This document shows positions 6,725 through 13,990 of a stretch of DNA of 21,726 nucleotides, in pieces. Origin of the DNA: a virus. The stretch covers positions 1 to 21,726 of IMG/VR virus record IMGVR_UViG_3300011269_000013, one strand, 5' to 3'. Every line of letters begins with the position of its first letter. Within the stretch, counting starts at the first letter, position 1. Position numbers and translations under genes: made by a program. The notes under the pieces are model-generated. The model was not told where the DNA came from and made no database searches. It saw only the letters and a list, made by a program, of their open reading frames with translations.

Positions 6725-7750
6725 ATGCGAATGGGCGGCCTACTCACAACCATCTTACCAATCGATTTTTGGAGCGCACTTGATGGACGCGGCGCTGCAC
6801 CATCCGGAGCTGCACAATATCCAACCATGTTCACTGGTCTCAACGGTTCCTCTTATGCCGTCCGACCACCATGGCATGTTCCGGGTGTTGACTATCGTGT
6901 TGGCATAAATACTGGTGTTGTGTTGAAAAACCCAACAACGATCGACGCATCAATAGCGATCCTTTCCGGCACAAATCCAACCTCCGTCATTATTCAACGG
7001 GATAATGTAACGCTTGATGGTTATGACTTCGGCTTTGGTGGCACTTGGTACAATATTGTCACCAATGGCTTCGTAGGCCTGACGATATCAAATAGCAGAC
7101 TTATCAATCGTTCATTATCAATCGGTTCCGGAACCCCTGCCGCACCGACAACCATTATCTATTGCGAAATGGATGGTTTAGGCAATTCTGGTGAAACAAG
7201 TTTCTTGGCATTAGCCTTCATGACAGGAGGTTACACAGTCTGGAAGTACAACTGGATTCATGATGCTCAAGGCGATATGTTAGATTTTCCTACACTCAAC
7301 ACACATATATTTTATAATTTATTCGATACACAAGGTTACTTCAGTACTGCTCATGCAGACATGATTCAATTTGCTGGGGCTGGGACAGCCAATGACATAC
7401 AGATAAAGTTTAATACTTGCTTTCAACGTATAGCTACGAATTCTTATAGTAGTGCAATCGATCTCGAAACGCAAAATGATGCTGGGGCAACGATGACTAA
7501 TCCAGAGGTCGCCTATAACGTTGCATCGAACAATGCTCCAGGGAATGTATCTGCCGGTTTGCTTTATCGGATCAATCAAACGACAGGGTCACTCACCGGC
7601 GCTAATTTTCATGATAATTATGCAGACTTCACTAACATGGTCGCTGGAAATTCACCGCCAGCTTATGGCGTATTGTCTAATTCACCGATCGGAGCAGGAT
7701 ATCAAGAAAGTCGTAATATTCTTTTGAATACCGGTGCAGTATTCTCGTAA
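6725..7750 (+). CDS. right-handed beta-helix protein, possible tailspike or polysaccharide-active protein (341 aa)
   Basis: After an N-terminal part of about 75 residues, the sequence shows the hydrophobic stacking and short turns of a pectate-lyase-like parallel beta-helix. Examples are IIQRDNVTLDGYDFGFGG at about 89-106, GLTISNSRLINRSLSIG at 118-134, a TVWKYNWIHDAQGDMLDF segment at 171-188, THIFYNLFDTQGYF, then AHADMIQFAG and IQIKFNTCFQR. The Asp/His-rich turn (HDAQGDM and HADMIQF) is like surface loops of polysaccharide-binding beta-helices, but catalytic residues cannot be assigned. The gene is visibly AT-richer than its neighbours from about 6880 on, suggesting recent acquisition. No clear Shine-Dalgarno precedes ATG 6725, and ATG 6731 is an alternative. 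A host-receptor or capsule-binding spike is plausible. Confidence 0.75.
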   Translation: MRMGGLLTTILPIDFWSALDGRGAAPSGAAQYPTMFTGLNGSSYAVRPPWHVPGVDYRVGINTGVVLKNPTTIDASIAILSGTNPTSVIIQRDNVTLDGYDFGFGGTWYNIVTNGFVGLTISNSRLINRSLSIGSGTPAAPTTIIYCEMDGLGNSGETSFLALAFMTGGYTVWKYNWIHDAQGDMLDFPTLNTHIFYNLFDTQGYFSTAHADMIQFAGAGTANDIQIKFNTCFQRIATNSYSSAIDLETQNDAGATMTNPEVAYNVASNNAPGNVSAGLLYRINQTTGSLTGANFHDNYADFTNMVAGNSPPAYGVLSNSPIGAGYQESRNILLNTGAVFS

Positions 7751-7759
7751 AGGTATAAG

Positions 7760-8455
7760 ATGGCTGTAACATTCGATGCAAAAGGCAACGCTAACACAGG
7801 TAATAGTGTAACCACTAATACCAGCCTCGTTGCATCTCCAATCACCATTGCTGCTTCATCGAGCATTGCCGTAGGGCTTGCATTCGGCGGCACTGCAGGT
7901 CTGCCTACCTCTATCACCGTCACCTACGACACCGGTTCTGGTGGTTCCAATCAAGCTATGACTGCCATCACTGGCGCCACCGGCAACGACACCGCCCTCG
8001 GCGGCACAAGTTCAATCATTTGGTACTTCCTCCAAACTCCAACTCGTACTGGTAATCAACAAATATCCGCCAGTTGGACCGGCGGCCGTTCATGCAGCAT
8101 GTATGCAATCTCCGCCACAGGCGTTGGTAGTGTTGCCCATGGTACTGCCAACTCCGCTAACGCTGCAACCAATAGCCTCGCTATCACAAGTGCCACTGGT
8201 AATCTTGTCGCTGGAATGTGGAATGATGATGGCACAGCTTTTACTTCCACAATCACAAATGGCACCCAGGACTATCTTGATAGCACCACGGCCGGCGATA
8301 GCAATATGGGAGGTCACGCCGCAGGTGCATCAACCGTAACTCTCACCGGCAATCTTACTATTTCTGATATTAGCAATGCTGCTGGCTTTGATTTCGTGGC
8401 GGCCGCTGGCGGTGATACCCTCTTAGGCCAAGATCAAAAACTCATTCAGATATAG
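7760..8455 (+). CDS. beta-rich, Thr/Ser/Gly/Ala-rich structural-type protein (231 aa)
   Basis: The 231 residues are dominated by Thr, Ser, Gly, Ala and Asn with few charged residues. Strands such as SITVTYDTGSGG, IIWYFLQTPTRTGNQQISAS and MYAISATGVGSV suggest one or two beta-sandwich domains. This type of protein recurs in phage virion regions (tail or head fibre or decoration proteins), but I cannot name a family. AAAGG at 7749-7753 stands 6 bases before the ATG. The first 100 bases remain AT-rich like the beta-helix gene upstream, then composition returns to the genome norm. No signal peptide or metal site. Confidence 0.72.
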   Translation: MAVTFDAKGNANTGNSVTTNTSLVASPITIAASSSIAVGLAFGGTAGLPTSITVTYDTGSGGSNQAMTAITGATGNDTALGGTSSIIWYFLQTPTRTGNQQISASWTGGRSCSMYAISATGVGSVAHGTANSANAATNSLAITSATGNLVAGMWNDDGTAFTSTITNGTQDYLDSTTAGDSNMGGHAAGASTVTLTGNLTISDISNAAGFDFVAAAGGDTLLGQDQKLIQI

Positions 8456-8464
8456 GAAACCTCA

Positions 8465-8827
8465 ATGGCAGCTACTCGCAACGATATGTACCTTCTATCC
8501 CAAGACAGTGTCTTCCAACACAGGATCCAAGCTTCTTTGGCATCCACTTGCGTAGCGATCTCCAACGAAGCTTGGTCCGCCCTTCATCGTCAACGCCAGA
8601 ACTTCGTCGTACAAATTCTTCAATCTACAACGCAACTAACCAATTGGGTAACACTATTCTCTGTCTTGGCCTCTACCGATCCCAGTGTCATCGCTGACGC
8701 AACCGTGGCCGGCACAATCCCCCTCACTGGTGCCAATACCGCAGCGCAAGCCCTGCTTGTAACCGACGCCCACATTGACTCCGCCATCTCCGCAGAGTTC
8801 AACGCTTTCTTAGGGATTAACGGATGA
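8465..8827 (+). CDS. small conserved-type phage protein, unknown function (120 aa)
   Basis: The first half is helical (MAATRNDMYLLSQDSVFQHR, then an Ala-Ser-Thr-Cys-Val-Ala-Ile segment and HRQRQNFVVQILQS). The second half ends with an Asp-Ser-Ala-Ile-Ser-Ala-Glu-Phe-Asn-Ala-Phe-Leu motif. Proteins of this size and pattern are frequent in podophage morphogenesis regions, but I know no tested function. AGGAAA at 8454-8459 precedes the ATG by 5 bases. The stop overlaps the next ATG (ATGA at 8824-8827), which points to co-translation with the zinc-binding protein that follows. Confidence 0.7.
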   Translation: MAATRNDMYLLSQDSVFQHRIQASLASTCVAISNEAWSALHRQRQNFVVQILQSTTQLTNWVTLFSVLASTDPSVIADATVAGTIPLTGANTAAQALLVTDAHIDSAISAEFNAFLGING

Positions 8828-9132
8828 TCCGTAAACGCGATCTTGAAGGCTACGTTGAAGTCGACCACCGCAACAGCCCTGGCATCTCCGCGGAGCAAGC
8901 CCATTCTGTTGGCTCTCGCTTGGCGGTCCCGGGAGGTACCGTCTTTAAGTCCGCAACGATGATGTGTTCAAAGTGCCAGTACATGATTATCCTAAACCCT
9001 GATCGATCCCGTAGCCGTGGCTATTGTCGCAGCTGCGACCACGACATCTGTGACCGATGTTCTTTGATATTAAAGCTCGGCCACACATGTAGCCCAGAGA
9101 CTTGTTGGCATCAGAAGCGACTTAATTTTTAA
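8824..9132 (+). CDS. zinc-binding protein with three CxxC pairs (102 aa)
   Basis: Cysteines lie at residues 48 and 51 (CSKC), 68 and 71 (CRSC), 76 and 79 (CDRC), and also 89 and 94 with His87. They form a compact pattern expected to bind one or two zinc ions. The segment CSKCQYMIILNPDRSRSRGY then CRSCDHDICDRC resembles zinc ribbon or treble-clef folds seen in small phage proteins near structural genes. The role may be protein or nucleic acid binding. It is unlikely to be a transcription factor of classical type, since no helix-turn-helix is visible. It overlaps the preceding gene by ATGA and is separated from the next gene by 18 bases. A second CxxC protein is encoded at 9666. Confidence 0.78.
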   Translation: MIRKRDLEGYVEVDHRNSPGISAEQAHSVGSRLAVPGGTVFKSATMMCSKCQYMIILNPDRSRSRGYCRSCDHDICDRCSLILKLGHTCSPETCWHQKRLNF

Positions 9133-9150
9133 CTTGAAAGGAACACCCAA

Positions 9151-9666
9151 ATGGCTCGCAGAATCTCTGCCCAAACTACCTTTACCCCGACAGCGGTAGC
9201 GGACACCGTTGCCTTCACTGCCGGTCAAGCCGCTGGATTCTGGAAAGGCTCATCCGCTACCCAAATCACCTACTTCTGGGAAATCTCTATCTCAGGTCAA
9301 GCAGCATCCTCGTCATCGCCGACGTTTATGCTATTCTCTCGTGACTCAACCGTCGGTACCGGTGCCCAATCGCAACAGACTGGCGGCACTGACGCTCCAG
9401 GCAATTTCGCCACCGCCGCCCTGGCCTCAGCTGTAGGCGTAGGATCCAACTGGGCCACCACCTTCCCCCAACGTGATGCTGCCAATCACCTCCAGAATTG
9501 TTCATTGAATGCCTTTGGTGGCGTCTACTTCTGGCGTGCTAACCGTCTTGAAGAATGCTTCAACGCAATTGGAAACACTGCCTCAGGTGGCGAGGCCTCC
9601 CTCTCTGCCTTCACTGGTGGCACTCCAGGCGCAATTGGCACCCATGTCATTTACGAGACAGTCTAA
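9151..9666 (+). CDS. beta-rich virion-type protein (171 aa)
   Basis: The protein is Ala/Ser/Thr/Gly-rich with aromatic strands (QAAGFWKGSSATQITYFWEI, FGGVYFWRANRLEE) and a hydrophobic C-terminus GTHVIYETV. It is most like short decoration or fibre proteins; I recognise no family. The leader is strong: AAAGGAA sits 8 bases before the ATG, within a 14-base sequence (9132-9145) identical to the one before the cement protein gene. This suggests a highly translated product. Its stop overlaps the next ATG (TAATG). Confidence 0.72.
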   Translation: MARRISAQTTFTPTAVADTVAFTAGQAAGFWKGSSATQITYFWEISISGQAASSSSPTFMLFSRDSTVGTGAQSQQTGGTDAPGNFATAALASAVGVGSNWATTFPQRDAANHLQNCSLNAFGGVYFWRANRLEECFNAIGNTASGGEASLSAFTGGTPGAIGTHVIYETV

Positions 9667-10022
9667 TGCGTTGGTTCCGTAGACTCCGTGAGCAATGGAA
9701 GCTTTGGAGAATGGCTAAGGATGTTCTCCAAACTGGCGAAGCTAGTGATATGGCCACGCTCAAGGCCAAAGCCATCCTCGCTGCCATTGCCGCCCGCCGC
9801 CCCATCTGTCGTCATTGCTTCAATCCGTACGTCCCTCACAATCGTGAGTTCGCGGAGTGGTTCCAACTTCGCTCAATCCTGATGATTCCTGATCGCGAAC
9901 TCGACCCAATGCTCTGCGACAGCTGCTTCAACATCGCAGTTACATCCTACAACCCACAAGCAACCAACATTGGCACAAGCAATTCTGGATCTTCCAACAT
10001 CGTCCTCCAAAAGCTTCACTAA
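9666..10022 (+). CDS. second CxxC...CxxC zinc-binding protein (118 aa)
   Basis: The N-terminus is strongly basic (MRWFRRLREQWKLWRMAKDV), followed by an Ala-rich helix. Cys48-x-x-Cys51 (CRHC) and Cys84-x-x-Cys87 (CDSC) are spaced like a zinc ribbon. The C-terminal tail is Asn/Ser/Thr-rich. The same frame is open further upstream, but ATG 9666 forms a TAATG overlap with the previous stop and avoids a long overlap. The basic start and the zinc site suggest nucleic acid or protein binding. It stands directly before the large repeat protein, whose ATG follows its stop without a gap. Confidence 0.72.
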   Translation: MRWFRRLREQWKLWRMAKDVLQTGEASDMATLKAKAILAAIAARRPICRHCFNPYVPHNREFAEWFQLRSILMIPDRELDPMLCDSCFNIAVTSYNPQATNIGTSNSGSSNIVLQKLH

Positions 10023-11315
10023 ATGGCCACAGTCACCCGCCCACCGTTCTACGTCCCTCGGCCAGCAGATGATACCTACTGGTCGGGGACACCTGTGCGC
10101 TCTCCTATCATACCATTCCTCACGAAGCAGAAGTTCTTCGGCGCCGGTGGTCAGGCCCCTACCAAACGTTGGGCACAGTTCTACACCTATGACGACCCAT
10201 CACTCTGGTACGCTGCCCCTGTCCCATCCACCATCCTAGAGTTCCTTACAAAGCAAAAGATGTTTGGTCAGGGTGGCCAAGTGCCGGCGAAGCAATGGCG
10301 TTATGACTACGACTCTGGCGAAACCGTTTGGTACGCCACCCCCATTGACAGCGCCGTGCTCCACCCACTCCTTACCGCCGCTGGCCAAGTCCGTTCCCGC
10401 GAGTGGCTCTTCGGCTACGACGATCCTCCTGTGTGGTCTGGAGCTCCAACCACTAGCAAACTCCTCGTTCCAATCCTCAGCAGCAAACCCTTCACCCGCC
10501 TTCGGGGCTTTGACAACGATGACTTCTCCGCTTGGTTCCCTTGGACCAACCGCAACCTTGCAGCATTGTTCCCATCTGTATCGCCTTTCGTCAACTACAC
10601 TTGGCGGTTCAACAACGATGACTCAGCAGTCTGGTCGGGGGCACCACAAGACTCATCGACAATTCCATTCTTCACGGTTGGTGGAAAGCCCCCTACCAAA
10701 CATTGGAATTACGACTACGATGATTCCTCGGCTTGGCAACTAACCTACCAGCGCAACCTGATCCCTGCGGCTGGTGCCCCAACCATCGCTCAGCGTTGGA
10801 ACTACAACTTCGACGACACTTCTGGATGGCAATGGCAAGCGCCGAGTCTCATTGCACTTCAGCTAGTCCCCTACACCGCGGGTTCATCCTTCGCCGACAA
10901 CTACGATGACCCTGCAGTGTGGTCTTGGAATCCCCCACGCGATCAGCCATTATTAACCGTTCAAGCCTTTCCATTCTCACCCCTCTTCCAGCCCGGCTAC
11001 GATGAACCTCCGGGCTGGAGTGGTGGCATCCGTTCAGTTCCACTAACTATCTCAACCGTCCCACACAACCCATTCACCATTCCTGCCTGGCGCTTTGGTT
11101 ATGACGACCCATCACTCTGGACTGGTCAATCGCAAAACGCTTTCTTCATCCAACACCAACCCATTCCATTCATCTCTACCATGTGGGTATTAAGCTTTAA
11201 TATTCCACAAGACACTCCAACTACTATTTCATCACAACCCTCCGCCGTCCTCTATCTTCCCACTCCCGCAGCTGCAACCCTCATCCAACGCACCCTCACC
11301 GGTGTAAGTTTATAA
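10023..11315 (+). CDS. repeat protein with eleven Asp-Asp-x-x-x-Trp units (430 aa)
   Basis: I know no function for this protein. Most of it consists of eleven degenerate repeats, each with the core W-x-[FY]-x-Y-D-D-x-[SP]-x-W. The closing tryptophans are at residues 20, 62, 103, 138, 171, 204, 238, 269, 300, 332 and 366, a period of 31-42 residues. Between cores come hydrophobic Pro-rich linkers such as APVPSTILEFLTKQ. The last 60 residues are repeat-free. There are no cysteines, no signal peptide and no transmembrane segment. The acidic Asp-Asp plus aromatic pattern could form calcium-dependent beta units or a carbohydrate-binding array. It has no clear Shine-Dalgarno, and its ATG directly follows the previous stop, so translation is probably coupled. 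A fibre or capsid-associated role is inferred from position. Confidence 0.78.
   Translation: MATVTRPPFYVPRPADDTYWSGTPVRSPIIPFLTKQKFFGAGGQAPTKRWAQFYTYDDPSLWYAAPVPSTILEFLTKQKMFGQGGQVPAKQWRYDYDSGETVWYATPIDSAVLHPLLTAAGQVRSREWLFGYDDPPVWSGAPTTSKLLVPILSSKPFTRLRGFDNDDFSAWFPWTNRNLAALFPSVSPFVNYTWRFNNDDSAVWSGAPQDSSTIPFFTVGGKPPTKHWNYDYDDSSAWQLTYQRNLIPAAGAPTIAQRWNYNFDDTSGWQWQAPSLIALQLVPYTAGSSFADNYDDPAVWSWNPPRDQPLLTVQAFPFSPLFQPGYDEPPGWSGGIRSVPLTISTVPHNPFTIPAWRFGYDDPSLWTGQSQNAFFIQHQPIPFISTMWVLSFNIPQDTPTTISSQPSAVLYLPTPAAATLIQRTLTGVSL
10068..11186 (+). repeat. array of eleven degenerate ~100-base coding repeats
   Basis: The DNA encodes the eleven Trp/Asp repeats described for the gene. Units are 93-126 bases long and mostly diverged at DNA level. 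Two distant units, at 10188-10208 and 11100-11120, keep an identical 21-base core coding for Tyr-Asp-Asp-Pro-Ser-Leu-Trp. The conserved codons and different flanks suggest old duplication with occasional conversion between units rather than a fresh tandem repeat. Confidence 0.75.
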
Positions 11316-11327
11316 AGGAGAACTAAA

Positions 11328-12041
11328 ATGGCACGATGGAGATTAACCGAACCTCACTACCTCGCCGTCCCGACTGAACGTTGGGAACACACAACCACCG
11401 ACAGCCGCACCGGCAAACTCGTCCGGAAGATGTACAAAGTCCCCCGATATCTCGACCCACGAGTCGAAGACGATTGGAACGTTAAGCTGAACGGTATGGA
11501 CGGTGAGATCCATGTTTGTTGGGAAGGCAAGGGCATCCCTAATGACATCGTCTTCGAAGGCAATCCCACCCCAGGAATGCTACCACTCGATGCCGAAGCC
11601 GAAGAGATTTCAGGCAAGTTCAGCTGGACCCCAACCCAAGGCATCGACGAGGACTCTCAACGTCAGAGCTTCTACGCCAGGCTCGGCGATTCCTTAATCG
11701 AACAAATGGCCGAACTCAAGGTCGCCCGAGAGTTAGCTCCAGTCACCCCCAGTCTTGATAAGTTCATGGAAACCATGTTGGCGATGATGGGCCAGAACCA
11801 ACAGATCCTTGCTGCGTTAGCAGGGAAGAGTGTAGCTTTGCCAGATGCCGGTATGGAACAAAAGGCCCATCTATACGACGAGGAGAGAATCCCCTCGTCA
11901 CAGGTCATCGACGAGGAAGAGCCTCTTGAAGACGTAGAGCCAACAGTGGACGAGCTTAACGAAGCTGCTCTTATAGAAGAGGCACGTCAGGCCATATCCG
12001 AGAAAAAGGCTCAGAACCGCATGACCTCACGGAGGATCTAA
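11328..12041 (+). CDS. conserved-type phage protein with acidic helical C-terminus (237 aa)
   Basis: The N-terminal 110 residues show a recurrent podophage pattern: RWRLTEPHYLAVPTERWEHT, a Thr-Gly-Lys-Leu-Val-Arg-Lys-Met block, VPRYLDPRVEDDWN, a Gly-Lys-Gly-Ile-Pro-Asn-Asp-Ile-Val-Phe strand and GNPTPGMLPLDAEAEEIS. The rest is helical with a Met/Gln-rich stretch and a very acidic tail (EEEPLEDVEPTVDELNEAAL). I believe related proteins occur in many phages of this type, but no function is known to me. It could be an adaptor or assembly factor. AAAGGAG at 11314-11320 with 7-base spacing gives a strong start. Confidence 0.75.
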   Translation: MARWRLTEPHYLAVPTERWEHTTTDSRTGKLVRKMYKVPRYLDPRVEDDWNVKLNGMDGEIHVCWEGKGIPNDIVFEGNPTPGMLPLDAEAEEISGKFSWTPTQGIDEDSQRQSFYARLGDSLIEQMAELKVARELAPVTPSLDKFMETMLAMMGQNQQILAALAGKSVALPDAGMEQKAHLYDEERIPSSQVIDEEEPLEDVEPTVDELNEAALIEEARQAISEKKAQNRMTSRRI

Positions 12042-12043
12042 TA

Positions 12044-12481
12044 ATGGTCCAAAGCCTGAACGCCCAGCTAGACTTAGACAAAGGAGGCAACTCCTTTCAA
12101 GCCACAAGGGTCTACCTCGGGCCAACACTTGGCTGGGTCCACATGCAGATTCAGCCCAGCCAAGTGATCACCGTCGGCGGAACAGTCAGTCTTATTGGTG
12201 GGGCACAGATAGTCTTCATCAACGTGGCAGGGTCAGTAACGATCAATCTTCCTGATGTTACCAAATGGGTTCTTGAGTCTGCGTATAACCTCGCAACTGC
12301 CTTCGAGCGGGCGATATGGATTAAAGACCTTGGCGGTAACGCAGCAGCATTCCCTATCTCCGTGGCGCCATTCGGTACCCAGGCAATTGACCTACTCGCT
12401 CAGCCATTCACCATAGTCCAGAATCGTCAGCTTCTGCGATTATACCCCCTTAACGATCTCTCAGGTTGGTTTTCAGGATGA
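12044..12481 (+). CDS. small beta-rich phage protein (145 aa)
   Basis: The protein carries the pattern SVTINLPDVTKWV, then ERAIWIKDLGGNAAAFPISV, a Gln-Ala-Ile-Asp-Leu-Leu segment and a closing LLRLYPLNDLSGWFSG. This is typical of short virion-region beta proteins that often precede or cap tail fibres. No function is established to my knowledge. GGAGG at 12031-12035 with 8-base spacing is a near-perfect ribosome binding site. Bases 12126-12166 within the gene form a perfect 12-bp stem. The stop overlaps the start of the secreted fibre-like protein (ATGA), pointing to coupled translation and perhaps a shared structure. Confidence 0.72.
   Translation: MVQSLNAQLDLDKGGNSFQATRVYLGPTLGWVHMQIQPSQVITVGGTVSLIGGAQIVFINVAGSVTINLPDVTKWVLESAYNLATAFERAIWIKDLGGNAAAFPISVAPFGTQAIDLLAQPFTIVQNRQLLRLYPLNDLSGWFSG
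12126..12166 (+). repeat. perfect 12-bp inverted repeat, hairpin inside a coding region
   Basis: CACTTGGCTGGG (12126-12137) and CCCAGCCAAGTG (12155-12166) are exact reverse complements separated by 17 bases. The RNA stem would be stable (8 of 12 pairs GC). No T-run follows, so it is not a standard terminator. It lies about 80 bases after the start of the 145-residue gene. It could be chance, a translation-modulating or RNase-processing hairpin, or a protein binding site. Confidence 0.6.
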
Positions 12482-13977
12482 AGAAAACTCTCGCACTTGC
12501 ATTCACACTCTGGGCTTCCTGTGCAGCAGCTCAAGACATCCCCAATCATGCTATGGCTGTTGGTGCTGGGCCTGGTGTGGTCGGTTTCAAATTTATAGGT
12601 CCTTGTGCCTCTGGTCAAGTCCCTGTTTGGCTCACTGGCCCAACAGCCGATCCAACCTGTGGCGCCTCAGCCGTGGGCTTCACCATTGGTACTTCCACAA
12701 TAACTGGTGGTGTTTCTGGGCGTGTTCTATTCGACAATGCTGGCATCGCCGGTGAATATCCAATCACCGGTACAGCAGGCAATGCTGTACTTTCTGTCGG
12801 TCCAACCTTCACCGGCACCATCCTCGCCGCGGCACAGACTTGGTCAGGTACTGCAACATACAACGGCCTTGCCAACTTCACTTCAACCTTTCAAATCAGT
12901 GGAACCACCCAAACCTTCCCGGCCTCTGGCCTCCTAGTCGGTACCACCGACTCCCAAACTATAACCAATAAATCCATTGCCGGCTCTGAAATCAACTCAG
13001 GCACTATTGCTGGCACACAACTGGCGCAGATCAATCTCGCAGCTTCAGGTAACGGTGGTGTGGGTGGTACTCTTCCCTATGCCAACGGCGGTTGCAACGC
13101 CACAACTCAAGCCGGCTGTACCAACAACATCTTCCCTACCCCTACCAGGGCTGGAGATGTAGCTTATTGGAATGGTGCAGGCTGGGTCACACTTGCTGGT
13201 AACAATTCCGGTACTCAGGTCCTATCTGAGAACTCCACAGGTACTCCAAATTGGATAACAGCTTCCGGCTCAGGCACTGTTACTTCAATCACTTGTGGTG
13301 CTACTGTAATCACCACCACCGGAACATGTCCGACCATTGCAGTTGTTAAGATTCAAAAGTTCACTGCTTCTGGCACTTACACTCCATCAACCGGGATCGT
13401 ATATGCAACTATTGAATGTGTTGGTCCTGGCGGAGGAGGTGGTGGAATCGCCAATGGTAGTGCCGGAACGGGAAGCTCGGCTGGTGGCGGAGGGAGTGGT
13501 GGCATTTCCCGGATTACAGTATCTGCGGCCACAATAGGCGCATCGAAGACAGTCACCATCGGAACTGTTGGTGCAGGTGGCGCCAATACAGGAACAGCCG
13601 GAGGCACCGCTACGGATACGTCCGTTGGTACCTTATGTGTTGGTAAGGGTGGTGTGGGTGGGAGTGGCGCAGCATCAGGTGCAGGCGGAGCAGGGGGTGC
13701 GGCTGGTACAGGAGATCTTACCCCTGTCGGGAATGATGGCGCTCCAGGTGCCAATCAAGGAATCACCACAATAGGAGTAACAAGCTCTGGAAGAGCCCAT
13801 GGTCCGTGGGGTGGAGGATTGAATTCATATACTAGAGTTAGTAGCGCAGCTGGCTCTGCCGGTGGAAACTATGGGGCTGGTGGTGAAGGCGGTGTGACAT
13901 GGAATGGTAGCGGTGCGGCAACGGGCGGAGCTGGAGGCGCCGGTATTGTCTTCATCACTGAGTATACAAATCAATAA
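12478..13977 (+). CDS. fibre-like protein with signal peptide and glycine-rich C-terminal domain (499 aa)
   Basis: The start MKKTLALAFTLWASCAAAQD is a Sec signal peptide with a likely cut after Ala18. The middle (about 70-270) is Thr/Ser/Gly-rich and repetitive, as in fibre shafts, with DSQTITNKSIAGSEINSGTI at about 158-177 and a Gly-Gly-Thr-Leu-Pro-Tyr-Ala-Asn-Gly-Gly motif common in phage fibres. From about residue 294 a domain begins with FTASGTYTPSTGI and a Glu-Cys-Val-Gly-Pro-Gly run, then many Gly-rich loops to the end. This is the glycine-rich domain found at fibre tips and adhesins, where polyglycine sandwiches present receptor-binding loops. ATG 12478 overlaps the previous stop. Likely role: host-surface binding. 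The signal peptide is unusual for a virion fibre. Confidence 0.8.
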   Translation: MKKTLALAFTLWASCAAAQDIPNHAMAVGAGPGVVGFKFIGPCASGQVPVWLTGPTADPTCGASAVGFTIGTSTITGGVSGRVLFDNAGIAGEYPITGTAGNAVLSVGPTFTGTILAAAQTWSGTATYNGLANFTSTFQISGTTQTFPASGLLVGTTDSQTITNKSIAGSEINSGTIAGTQLAQINLAASGNGGVGGTLPYANGGCNATTQAGCTNNIFPTPTRAGDVAYWNGAGWVTLAGNNSGTQVLSENSTGTPNWITASGSGTVTSITCGATVITTTGTCPTIAVVKIQKFTASGTYTPSTGIVYATIECVGPGGGGGGIANGSAGTGSSAGGGGSGGISRITVSAATIGASKTVTIGTVGAGGANTGTAGGTATDTSVGTLCVGKGGVGGSGAASGAGGAGGAAGTGDLTPVGNDGAPGANQGITTIGVTSSGRAHGPWGGGLNSYTRVSSAAGSAGGNYGAGGEGGVTWNGSGAATGGAGGAGIVFITEYTNQ

Positions 13978-13990
13978 AGAAAGATCACAA

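Noticed and set aside
8527-8575. 9-bp inverted repeat CCAAGCTTC / GAAGCTTGG with a 31-base loop
   Set aside because: Repeats of this length and spacing are expected by chance in a window of this size, and it lies within a coding region.
13377-13754. Pro/Ala-rich minus-strand frame in the fibre gene
   Set aside because: It is the reverse reading of the Gly-rich coding sequence (GGN codons become Pro codons), not a gene.
6725-13977. Possible diversity-generating retroelement target, given the BPP-1-like head genes
   Set aside because: No C-type-lectin variable region, no template/variable repeat pair and no reverse transcriptase are visible in the window.
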